Source of the DNA: JASFYU01 sp045046905
GTDB taxonomy: Bacteria > Bacteroidota > Bacteroidia > Flavobacteriales > Flavobacteriaceae
NCBI GenBank assembly: GCA_045046905.1
Contig: JASFYU010000162.1
Coordinates: 1-15,115, forward strand
DNA: 15,115 nt
Direction: 5' to 3'
The position numbers and the translations under genes are program-made. Shown in pieces: positions 7,971 to 14,696 of this stretch (its first letter is position 1; each line of letters starts with the position of its first letter). The notes below the pieces were generated by a model. It did not search any database. It saw nothing but the letters and a program-made list of their open reading frames with translations, and had not been told where the DNA came from.

Positions 7971-8073
7971 TTTATTTTATTCTCACCAGTGGGTTTAAGC
8001 TGCTTATGCCGGCAGGCAGGCTTGCATCAAAATGTTAAAGTTTGTTTCTTTTAATACACCGAGGTAGTTTACT
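7971..8073. repeat. GC-rich palindromic intergenic repeat, copy 1
   Basis: This about 103-base element closely matches 13431-13558. Shared blocks are TTTATT, ACCAGTGGGTTTAA, a stem region built on GGCAGG, CTT(G/A)CATC, AAAGTTTGTTTCTTTTAAT and GAGGTAGTTTACT at the end. The stem is partly decayed (CTGC at 8000-8003 with GGCAGGCAGG at 8011-8020). It is clearly richer in G and C than its surroundings. No transposase is present, so it would be a non-autonomous REP- or MITE-like element. Confidence 0.7.
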
Positions 8074-8226
8074 ATAGGCGATACAGCACAGTATACCTAT
8101 TTAAAAACACTGTTTGCAATAATTTTAGAACAACGCCTTGGCATTATGAATAGTCATAATAGTACATATAGAAAGCAGAAAAGTCTTGAATAAACGTGTA
8201 TTTTTATAAAAATAGGCTCGGTCACT
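8074..8226. other. Region downstream of the sigma gene
   Basis: It contains a perfect 16-base AT palindrome, TATTTTTATAAAAATA (8199-8214), starting 12 bases past the sigma stop. This may be a weak terminator for the sigma transcript. There is also an imperfect hairpin near 8074-8100 (ATAGG..ATAC with GTAT..CCTAT). If the palindrome terminates, fecR-susC-susD would need its own promoter. Confidence 0.35.
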
Positions 8227-8829
8227 TTATAAAAAAGAGGGCAGTAAGAGCAATGCAATAATGGTATCCGAAATATAGGGCTGTAATTGAAGACGAATGA
8301 GTTTTGAGGCTTTCCACAAGTGATTCTTTACCGTTTTAGTCGAAATATTCAATAGATTGGCTATCTCTTGATTACTCTTTCCTTGTTGTTTTGATAAGAT
8401 AAAGATGCTTCGTTTTTTAACGGGCAAATTCTCTAGGATGTCATCGACGATATTCTCATATTCCGCTAATAGAAGGGTGTTTTCAGTTTGCCGATTATAA
8501 TATTTTAGATTTCTCCATACTTCTTTCCTCAAGGACTCTTGATTTGAAACCCTCCTCAAGTAGTTATACGTATGATTTTTGGCAATGGTGTATATATAAG
8601 AATCAAAGGAACGGCTTACATTTATACCAGCCTTCTTTATCCATATTTTCAAAAACACTTCTTGAAGAATATCTTCAGTGGCGAAATTAGACTTGGTAAT
8701 AGAGAAAACAAAGTGGTAAAGCCTAGTTTGATAGGTTTCAAAAATTTCACGAAAAGCCCATGTCTCCCCATTTTTTAAGGATACAATCAGTTGTGCGGTT
8801 TTTTCGGTATCATTTTTCACAATAAACAA
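8227..8829 (-). CDS. ECF RNA polymerase sigma factor (Fec/SusCD-associated)
   Basis: This short sigma-70 family factor would direct RNA polymerase to the susCD unit once FecR is activated. It has 200 residues from the TTG at 8829. Region 2 (about 26-95) carries AFREIFETYQTRLYHF, EDILQEVFLKIW and AKNHTYNYLRR. Region 4 (about 130-180) carries LPVKKRSIFILSKQQGKSNQEIA and a recognition helix with STKTVKNHLWKA. The C-terminus is a hydrophobic tail (IIALLLLPSFL). There is no in-frame ATG at the N-terminus. The candidates are TTG at 8829 and GTG at 8820; the GTG gives a start reading KNDTEK after the initiator, which resembles relatives better. The frame closes upstream with a stop at 8862-8860. Confidence 0.9.
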   Translation of the reverse strand: MFIVKNDTEKTAQLIVSLKNGETWAFREIFETYQTRLYHFVFSITKSNFATEDILQEVFLKIWIKKAGINVSRSFDSYIYTIAKNHTYNYLRRVSNQESLRKEVWRNLKYYNRQTENTLLLAEYENIVDDILENLPVKKRSIFILSKQQGKSNQEIANLLNISTKTVKNHLWKASKLIRLQLQPYISDTIIALLLLPSFL

Positions 8830-8971
8830 ACAAGGTATAGTACTTTTTCCATGACAGCATTACTTTTGATAGTGTTTTAAAACTAGCGATTATTTTGTAA
8901 GAAATTATTTCTTATTTCAGACTACATATATCAATAATTAGTTTTTAGACTGTATTATATAATGAATTCCT
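8830..8971. other. Sigma gene upstream region
   Basis: AT-rich DNA that must hold the sigma promoter. A palindrome, AAGAAAT-T-ATTTCTT, lies at 8899-8913. A small minus-strand frame starts at ATG 8852-8850 and ends at TGA 8818, overlapping the sigma start in another frame; it would encode 11 residues. I see no consensus promoter. Confidence 0.35.
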
Positions 8972-9426
8972 AATCTAAACTACTGAGAATTAGTAATAGT
9001 TTAAATATACCGTTAAATATTCATATGTGATTTTGAAATTTGTTATAATATGATATTACAGGAAATAAATCTATCTTCTATGACATTTGCAGTAATTATG
9101 TTCTATATTTAGGTGTATATAATTACTATCCGTTTAAAATTACTGTTGTATAAAACAAAGTTGTTTTTTAAAAGCCTCATTGAGGGTTTAATTCTCTCTC
9201 GATTGCTATCGGAATCGGAACAGCATCAAATTTTAAATACTATTTGCAGAAGCATACCTCGTATGCCTGCTTGATGGCAAAGACCGGCTTGCATCGAAGT
9301 TGTTGATTCAAAGAATATAGTCTGAAGGCTATGATTAAAACAAATTTATAAGAGAAAGAGAGCAACCAATGTTTTCATAGGTTCTCATTTTTGAACTATT
9401 TTTCACCATTTACTAAATTAATATAC
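8972..9426 (+). repeat. Copy B of the direct repeat: intact lrp upstream region, split by an inserted repeat
   Basis: The non-coding block 8972-9158 aligns with 565-745, and 9305-9426 aligns with 755-861. The homology continues into the lrp coding sequence. Its 17-base exact core is at 9132-9148. The 9159-9304 segment is absent from copy A. Because the block directly precedes a real lrp gene here, it is presumably the lrp promoter and leader. The lrp leader is thus several hundred bases long unless a promoter lies after the insertion. Confidence 0.7.
9159..9304. repeat. Insert of about 145 bp in the lrp leader, related to the GC-rich palindromic repeats
   Basis: This segment breaks the alignment between copies A and B. 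It contains short palindromes: CCTCA-T-TGAGG, CGAT-TGCT-ATCG and GCATAC-CTC-GTATGC. Near its right end comes a TATGCCTGC...GGCTTGCATCGAA stretch (the last part at 9286-9298) that matches the central part of the repeats at 7971 and 13431. It looks like a mobile or REP-type element that entered the lrp upstream region after the duplication. There is no coding capacity. Confidence 0.6.
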
Positions 9427-9894
9427 ATGAAAATTGATGATAAGGACTTGAAAATACTGAGTCTTTTACAGGAGAATGCCAATATCGGGAATAAAGAGAT
9501 TGCGGTTGCGACCAATCTTACCATAACCCCTGTTTATGAACGAATCAAGAAGCTTGAAGCAATGTCTTTACTTAAGAAAAAAGTGTTTTTGCTAAATCGA
9601 AAAAAACTAGGATTAAATGTGATGGCTTTAGTTATGGTCAGCATTGAAAAACATTCTGAAGAAGGCGCCCTTGTTTTCATGAATGAGATTAAGAAAATGC
9701 CTGAGGTTGTTGAATGCCTACATATAACGGGCTCATTCGACTTTCAATTAAAGGTTTATACCAAAGATATTGATCATTTTCATGAATTTAACTATAAAAA
9801 GTTAGCGACCATAAAAAACATTCGACAAATGGAGAGTCATTTTGTAATGAAAGAAGTGATTAATACCACGAGCCTTCCTTTATATATGGGGTAG
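9427..9894 (+). CDS. Lrp/AsnC-family transcriptional regulator
   Basis: This is a feast/famine-type DNA-binding regulator with an amino acid or similar ligand sensed through its RAM domain. It has 155 residues from the ATG at 9427; the open frame extends back to a TTG at 9391, but MKIDDKDLKILSLLQ is the standard family start. The N-terminal winged helix-turn-helix spans about 1-60, with GNKEIAVATNLTITPVYERI (20-39) as its core. The C-terminal alpha/beta ligand domain spans about 65-145, with VVECLHITGSFDFQLKVY. It is the only rightward gene, diverges from the sigma gene and converges on pbfA. Its target is not evident. The decayed copy of its 5' end beside the permease suggests an older link with amine uptake. 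Confidence 0.9.
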   Translation: MKIDDKDLKILSLLQENANIGNKEIAVATNLTITPVYERIKKLEAMSLLKKKVFLLNRKKLGLNVMALVMVSIEKHSEEGALVFMNEIKKMPEVVECLHITGSFDFQLKVYTKDIDHFHEFNYKKLATIKNIRQMESHFVMKEVINTTSLPLYMG

Positions 9895-10077
9895 ACTAAT
9901 TTTAAATGGTCAAGGAGGCATGTGGATAAGTAAAAAAGAAAGACTAGGGTTGTGTTCGTATACTATTATTTTACTTAAATACTGGTAATAAGTGGGTCTG
10001 TCATATATTCTATCTTTGAAATAGCCCCCTGTAAAAACAGCTATATGAACAGGAGATATACTACATTTTTGACTCTA
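9895..10077. other. Convergent gap between lrp and pbfA
   Basis: 183 bases between two converging stop codons. It holds only weak inverted repeats near 10022-10053 (CCTGT with ACAGG, and ATAGC with GCTAT), without a T-run. No confident terminator or gene was found. Confidence 0.3.
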
Positions 10078-11421
10078 TTAGGATTTAAATAACATAGAAA
10101 ATGCGGTATTTAAAATCGCAATGGCTCTTTCGAGTTGTTTTCTTTGTATGGTCAAAGCAGGGGATAACTGTAATACATTGCCCTGTGATACCTTAAAGCT
10201 TAGACCGTTTTCAAGACAGTGGTACATTATTTTTTCAGCTTCATCTGAAGCCGGTTTTTTTGTTATGGGGTCTTGTAATTCAATACCCCATAAAAGCCCT
10301 ATTCCTCTGACATGTGCAATTATTGAGTATTTTTCTTTAAGGGCAGTAAGTTCTTTTTTTAACCAAGCTTCATCATTTTTTACTTTTAATATGATTTCTT
10401 CATCTTCGATATAATCGATTGTGGCCAGTGCCGCGGCACAACCTACGGGACTTTTTTCATGGGTAAAATGCCCTAATGAAATATCTTGGGCTACGTTGTA
10501 CTGGTCTCTACAAGCCATGGCAGCAAAAGGAATGATCCCACCACCCAGACCTTTGCCCAGACAAAGAATATCAGGTTCTATATCAAAGTTATCAAAGGCG
10601 AACATTTTCCCTGTACGCCCCAAGGCAATAGGTATTTCATCTAAGATGAGCAGTACATTGTGCTTTGTACAGATTTCTCTAATGCGTTTCCAATATTTTT
10701 TTGAAGGAATTTGTACATCGGTATTCCTTATGGTCTCGGCGATGAAGGCACCAATTTCACCTTCTTTTTCGATGACATATTCAAGGTAATCGGCATACTT
10801 CATTTCGTCCTCGAAAAATCCACCATTTTGCATCGGTGGCGGAATACATATTGTACCGGGCATTGTAGGCCCCATATGTTGACGAAATACGGCCTCGCCA
10901 CCTACACTAATAGCATCAAGTGAGGCGCCATGAAAAGAATCCCAATACGAAACAACCTTATGTTTTCCGGTTACCACCCGGGCCAATTTTAGAGCAATAC
11001 TGATTACCGAGGTACCACCAGGGGCGAATAATACCCTATTCATATCACTGGGGAGTAATGATGTTAGTTTTTTGGCAAACGCAATTGCTTTTTCATTGGT
11101 GAACCGTCTTGTACAAAATGAAAGCTCATCGATTTGTTTTTTAATCTGATCAACTACATACGTATTGGCAAAGCCAACCTGATGTACATTATTACCATGA
11201 AAGTCAAGATATTCTTTACCTTCAATATTCTTTATCGATGCGCCTTTGCAGCTTTTTAATACATCTAAGCAAGGGGTTGACATCGACTGGTGAAGAAACA
11301 ATTGTGCATCTTCTTTTAGCAAGTTTTGGGTTTTAGGGTCTAAAATGTTGTTTTCTTGCCATTTTACCCTTTCTTCTGAAAGGTTGACATCTCCTTCAGT
11401 CTTTAATACCTCTTGTTTCAT
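10078..11421 (-). CDS. pbfA: (R)-1-hydroxy-2-aminoethylphosphonate ammonia-lyase, class III aminotransferase fold
   Basis: This PLP enzyme is expected to convert (R)-1-hydroxy-2-aminoethylphosphonate to phosphonoacetaldehyde and ammonia, feeding the PhnW/PhnY route. It has 447 residues. The fold-type I class III features are visible: the phosphate-binding glycine loop APGGTS (133-138), SFHGASLDA (162-170), the PLP-nitrogen aspartate in LILDEIPIALGRTG (Asp261), and the Schiff-base lysine in LCLGKGLGGG (Lys290). The loop reads GGTSVIS instead of the more common GSEA or GTEA form. Databases often label such proteins as aspartate aminotransferase family. The specific call rests on the phnW and phnY neighbours and overall resemblance; a transaminase on a related amine is the alternative. 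It follows the transporter after 63 bases, with a 14-base palindrome in the gap. Confidence 0.75.
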   Translation of the reverse strand: MKQEVLKTEGDVNLSEERVKWQENNILDPKTQNLLKEDAQLFLHQSMSTPCLDVLKSCKGASIKNIEGKEYLDFHGNNVHQVGFANTYVVDQIKKQIDELSFCTRRFTNEKAIAFAKKLTSLLPSDMNRVLFAPGGTSVISIALKLARVVTGKHKVVSYWDSFHGASLDAISVGGEAVFRQHMGPTMPGTICIPPPMQNGGFFEDEMKYADYLEYVIEKEGEIGAFIAETIRNTDVQIPSKKYWKRIREICTKHNVLLILDEIPIALGRTGKMFAFDNFDIEPDILCLGKGLGGGIIPFAAMACRDQYNVAQDISLGHFTHEKSPVGCAAALATIDYIEDEEIILKVKNDEAWLKKELTALKEKYSIIAHVRGIGLLWGIELQDPITKKPASDEAEKIMYHCLENGLSFKVSQGNVLQLSPALTIQRKQLERAIAILNTAFSMLFKS

Positions 11422-11458
11422 CTTGTTTGTATTACTATTCGGCTGAACAGTTATTGTA

Positions 11459-11472
11459 CTCTACTAGTAGAG
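11459..11472. promoter_or_regulatory. Perfect palindrome between the MFS gene and pbfA
   Basis: CTCTACTAGTAGAG is a perfect 14-base palindrome, 38 bases before the pbfA start. It could be an operator or a processing site that gives pbfA separate control. Its role is inferred only from its position. Confidence 0.35.
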
Positions 11473-11484
11473 AATACGGATCGA

Positions 11485-12765
11485 TTAGCATTCTAGTTGT
11501 TTCTCAGGACTTTTAAAATTCCATTTAAGGGCAGCGACTCCTCCACCGATTAGAGCGAGTATCACAAAGAAATTAAATAGGTTGTCCCATCCGTATCTCT
11601 CATTAATGTATATAACTACAAAGCCAGAGACCATTTGACCAATAGAGCCCATTCCGTTGATGATTCCCGCAGCCATAGCAGCTCCTTTTTTACCGCCCAC
11701 ATCCATAGATCCGGCAGTGCATATAAGTGAATCGGGGCCATAGGTCGCCATTCCTATCAAGGCGATACTGACAATAGTTCCAATTTTACCAAAAGAGACC
11801 AAATAGGGGTGCATCAAACACACAAACCCGAGAAATAGCATCATAATGGCGATTGTACTGAAGCGTTTTGAACCAAAAATTCTATCTGAGGCATACCCGG
11901 CAATAATAACACCTAAAAACCCGACTAGTTCATAAACAGAAGAGACATATCCTGCTTCATTAACATCATAGCTCAAGGCTTTTACCAAGTAGATTGGCAA
12001 CCAGAACAAAAAGGCATACCGTATTAATTTTAGAATCATATAACAGCCCGAATAGATCCATAACGCTCTATTTTTCAATAGCAAACCCAATATTTTATGT
12101 TTTTCCGATTTTCCGTCGGATTTAAATTCATATTTGCTCTCGATTATAGTGGGAACGTTGATTTCTTCAGGGCTATTTCTGGTAAACAGCATATAAATTA
12201 TGGCAATGACGAACAGAATGAGTGATGGGAATATGAAACCTCTTTTCCAGCCCCATTCCGAAAGGAAATCCATATCAAAAGCAACATAAGTAGCAAAAAC
12301 CGTTGCCAGAAAGCCCCCTATAACATAGCAGGTAGACCACCACGACATTACAATACCCCTTTCATTAGCCCTGAACCACGGGGTCATATTTTTCACCAGA
12401 CCGCTCCAACCTGTAGATTGCCCATAGCCGTTAATAGCAATTAAAAAAATCATTATTCCTATTGAAAAAGACATTCCTAAAAATAAATTTGCCAAAGCAG
12501 CCATAAACAAGCCGATAGTTACCACCTTACGAGGTCCAAAAGTATCAGATAGGTACCCATTTGTAAATTGGCCGATGGTATAAATAAGGCTATAAACAAA
12601 AATGATGCCGGCATAGTCAGATTCAGACATACCTAAATCGGCTTCTATAGAGCTCCAAGTGACCGATAGGTTTTTCCTCCCAAAATAGAATCCCGCATAG
12701 GCGATCCAAGTGAGTAAGAATATTCTTTTTCTCCAGTAATTTTGTTCTTTGGTCAATGGCATCAT
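11485..12765 (-). CDS. OPA-type MFS transporter, putative organophosphonate importer
   Basis: This major facilitator protein resembles the organophosphate:phosphate antiporter family (GlpT, UhpT, UhpC). It has 426 residues with about 12 hydrophobic segments and a central loop around 195-230. Arg30 in FYFGRKNLSV and Arg249 in KLIRYAFLFWLP align with GlpT Arg45 and Arg269, which bind the substrate phosphate. Other family marks are GQFTNGYLSDTFGPRK (65-80) and TYGPDSLICT (341-350) followed by GGKKGAAMAAG. Its place between the phosphonate enzymes and the XRE-cupin regulator makes 2-aminoethylphosphonate or its hydroxy form the likely cargo; this is an inference. The ATG overlaps the stop of the regulator gene by one base, so the two are translationally coupled. 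Confidence 0.85.
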   Translation of the reverse strand: MMPLTKEQNYWRKRIFLLTWIAYAGFYFGRKNLSVTWSSIEADLGMSESDYAGIIFVYSLIYTIGQFTNGYLSDTFGPRKVVTIGLFMAALANLFLGMSFSIGIMIFLIAINGYGQSTGWSGLVKNMTPWFRANERGIVMSWWSTCYVIGGFLATVFATYVAFDMDFLSEWGWKRGFIFPSLILFVIAIIYMLFTRNSPEEINVPTIIESKYEFKSDGKSEKHKILGLLLKNRALWIYSGCYMILKLIRYAFLFWLPIYLVKALSYDVNEAGYVSSVYELVGFLGVIIAGYASDRIFGSKRFSTIAIMMLFLGFVCLMHPYLVSFGKIGTIVSIALIGMATYGPDSLICTAGSMDVGGKKGAAMAAGIINGMGSIGQMVSGFVVIYINERYGWDNLFNFFVILALIGGGVAALKWNFKSPEKQLEC

Positions 12766-13334
12766 TAGTATACTTGTTTTTTTATCATGTACATTTTAAG
12801 CATGGTGACCGTAATCGAATATTCATTTTGAACGGCGTGAGGCAGCGACCCGTCGAAAAACAGTATATCACCCTCATCAAGTATGAGTATTTCATCGTTG
12901 ATGATATAATTTATTTTACCGTGAATAATATAGACAAGTTCAATGGCATCAGTAGATGTGGGTTTTCTATAAACGCCTTTATTTACTTTTACGATATAGG
13001 TTCTGAGGCTGCTTTCAGAGATGTTATTTGAAAACAGGAAAGTGTATTCTAGCCCTAGCGAATCGTCGCGTTCCTCGATGGTTCCTTCTCCCTTTCTAAT
13101 GAGAATATATTTTTCGGCTTTGTTAGATCCTAAATTTAATTCAGACAAATCGATTTCTAGAGACTGCATGATTTTTAGCAATACGGGCAAGGAAGGTGTT
13201 GTTCTAAAATTTTCAATCTTCGAAATTAGGCCTGTACTTACGTCGCTCATTTCTGCCACCTGTTTAAGGCTTAAGTTTTTATTCTTCCTGACCTTCTTCA
13301 GTTGTTTTCCCAGATTCATCAGTATATCATCCAT
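12765..13334 (-). CDS. XRE-family regulator with C-terminal cupin domain
   Basis: A DNA-binding protein of 189 residues. The Xre/HTH_3 domain occupies about 8-62, with LKQVAEMSDVSTGLISKIEN (23-42) as the helix-turn-helix. A small cupin barrel follows at about 112-183, with IELVYIIHGKINYII, LDEGDILFFDGSLPHAVQN and His166. Proteins of this build typically sense a small metabolite through the cupin and control an adjacent catabolic operon. Its TAA overlaps the ATG of the MFS transporter (TAATG), which implies co-translation and probably autoregulation. The region upstream of its start is a repeat, so any operator must lie in or near 13335-13360 or further upstream of the cluster. Confidence 0.88.
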   Translation of the reverse strand: MDDILMNLGKQLKKVRKNKNLSLKQVAEMSDVSTGLISKIENFRTTPSLPVLLKIMQSLEIDLSELNLGSNKAEKYILIRKGEGTIEERDDSLGLEYTFLFSNNISESSLRTYIVKVNKGVYRKPTSTDAIELVYIIHGKINYIINDEILILDEGDILFFDGSLPHAVQNEYSITVTMLKMYMIKKQVY

Positions 13335-13351
13335 GATATCAAATTTTTAAT

Positions 13352-13558
13352 CGCAACAGTGGGCCTAGCCTATCTGGCAGCTGCATAGGTTTTTCAATGC
13401 CCAGATGCTGCAAGTCAGGCTCGCCCAAGGTTTATTCCTACCAGTGGGTTTAACCTGCCTATGCTGGCAGGCTTACATCGAAATGTAAAAGTTTGTTTCT
13501 TTTAATGCCTCGTGGGCCTGCCTTTGCTGCAGGCAGGTCTGCCTCGAGGTAGTTTACT
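13352..13558. repeat. GC-rich palindromic intergenic repeat, copy 2 (double unit) between phnW and the XRE gene
   Basis: Two related units lie in tandem. The first begins CAGTGGGCCTAGCCTAT (about 13357) and has CCTAT (13369-13373) with ATAGG (13385-13389). The second begins CCAGTGGGTTTAACC (13441) and has a perfect stem, CCTGCC-TATGCT-GGCAGG (13454-13471). It then shares AAAGTTTGTTTCTTTTAAT with copy 1. A further compound hairpin follows: CCTCG (13508-13512) with CGAGG (13545-13549), enclosing CCTGCC (13517-13522) with GGCAGG (13532-13537). The final GAGGTAGTTTACT matches the end of copy 1 and contains the phnW stop codon. On the minus strand the compound hairpin starts within 10 bases after phnW and might act as a transcript 3' end. 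Confidence 0.75.
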
Positions 13559-14675
13559 TATTTTTTAAAAAATCTATTTGGACAAGATACTCCTTCAATA
13601 CCTTTAAAAAGGCCTGTATATCTGTATAATCGATTTGCCCAATATTAGAGATTCTAAAAGTATCATAATTATTTACTTTTCCCGGATAGATGGTGAATCC
13701 TTTTTCAAAAAAGAAATCATGCATTTCCTCGAAATTATATTTCTCGGTATCGGGTTCTATAATAGAGGTGATGATTTTTGAGTGGTATTCTTTATCTATT
13801 AAATAAATGAGGCCCAATTTCTCGATGCCTTCCAATAGTGTTTCCCAAGATTTGGCGTATCGCTCATACCTTTTTTCTACGGTTTCTTCTAAGGTTTCAA
13901 TTATAGCCTGTTTTAGGGCATAAAAAGTTTGTACCGGTGGTGTGAACCTAGTTTGATGTGTTTTTTCAAAATAGGCGTACTGCGCGTAGAGATTTAAATA
14001 CAAATTTCGCGGAGCAATAGCTTTTGTTTCCTCCAGTACCTTTCTATTGCAGATGGCAAAACCAATACCGGCCATGCCTTGTATATTCTTATTAGAGCTT
14101 GCTGCCAAATAATCGATATGCATTGCTTTCATATCAATAGGAATAGCGGCAAAACCACTCATTGAATCGACGATAAAACGCAGCCCATATTTGACGCAAA
14201 GCGCTCCTACCGCTCCAATATCATTCAATAGGCCCGTGGTAGTTTCGTGATGAATCATGGCTAAATGGGTCAAGCCGGCTTCTTTTTTAATAGCGTCCTC
14301 TAAGTCATTTAAATCAAGGGGCTCTATTGATGAGGCTTCGAAAACCACCGTATCAATACCATAAACACCTGTTATTTGGCACATTCGTTTACCGTAGGCT
14401 CCGTTATCGATAATCAATATTTTACCTTCTTTCGGAATAACAGAGCTTAAAATAGCCTCTACGGTCGCTGTTCCTGAACCTCCAAACATGACTGTGGCGT
14501 ACTCTTTGGGATCGCCAATAAATCTTGTTATTTCAGTTGCACAATACTCCATAAGGTCTCCGAATTCTTTTTCTCTTGGGCAAATATCGGCCACGACCTG
14601 TGCACGTTTAACTGAATCTGTAGTAGTTGCAGGGCCTGGGTTCAGCAATATGTTTCTGGTAATTTGTTTAGTCAT
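13554..14675 (-). CDS. phnW: 2-aminoethylphosphonate--pyruvate transaminase
   Basis: This class V PLP aminotransferase moves the amino group of 2-aminoethylphosphonate to pyruvate, giving phosphonoacetaldehyde and alanine, in the cytoplasm. It has 373 residues, the usual length. Visible features are the N-terminal LLNPGPATTT (10-19), the cofactor loop MFGGSGTATVEA (63-74), the PLP aspartate in IVDSMSGF (Asp170), the Schiff-base lysine in ASSNKNIQGMAG (Lys196), and the substrate-binding arginine in TFRISNIG (Arg341). phnY ends 21 bases upstream, so they form one operon. The stop codon (13556-13554) and part of the last codon lie inside the repeat at 13352-13558, so the C-terminus was probably fixed by that insertion. 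Confidence 0.93.
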   Translation of the reverse strand: MTKQITRNILLNPGPATTTDSVKRAQVVADICPREKEFGDLMEYCATEITRFIGDPKEYATVMFGGSGTATVEAILSSVIPKEGKILIIDNGAYGKRMCQITGVYGIDTVVFEASSIEPLDLNDLEDAIKKEAGLTHLAMIHHETTTGLLNDIGAVGALCVKYGLRFIVDSMSGFAAIPIDMKAMHIDYLAASSNKNIQGMAGIGFAICNRKVLEETKAIAPRNLYLNLYAQYAYFEKTHQTRFTPPVQTFYALKQAIIETLEETVEKRYERYAKSWETLLEGIEKLGLIYLIDKEYHSKIITSIIEPDTEKYNFEEMHDFFFEKGFTIYPGKVNNYDTFRISNIGQIDYTDIQAFLKVLKEYLVQIDFLKNK

Positions 14676-14696
14676 AATTATTTGTCTTAGTGTTAA

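Noticed and set aside
7853..8038. Plus-strand frame of 61 codons between sigma and fecR
   Set aside because: Half of it lies in the palindromic repeat; no recognisable domain and no ribosome site.
9391..9426. N-terminal extension of Lrp to TTG 9391
   Set aside because: The extra 12 residues precede the standard family start MKIDDKDLKIL. The same bases are present as non-coding DNA in the decayed copy.
10022..10053. Possible bidirectional terminator between lrp and pbfA
   Set aside because: The stems are only 5 bp or bulged, and no T-run follows on either strand.
13352..13558. CRISPR-like array from the repeated GGCAGG stems
   Set aside because: The units are unequal, have no regular spacers and occur singly elsewhere; they fit REP-type elements.
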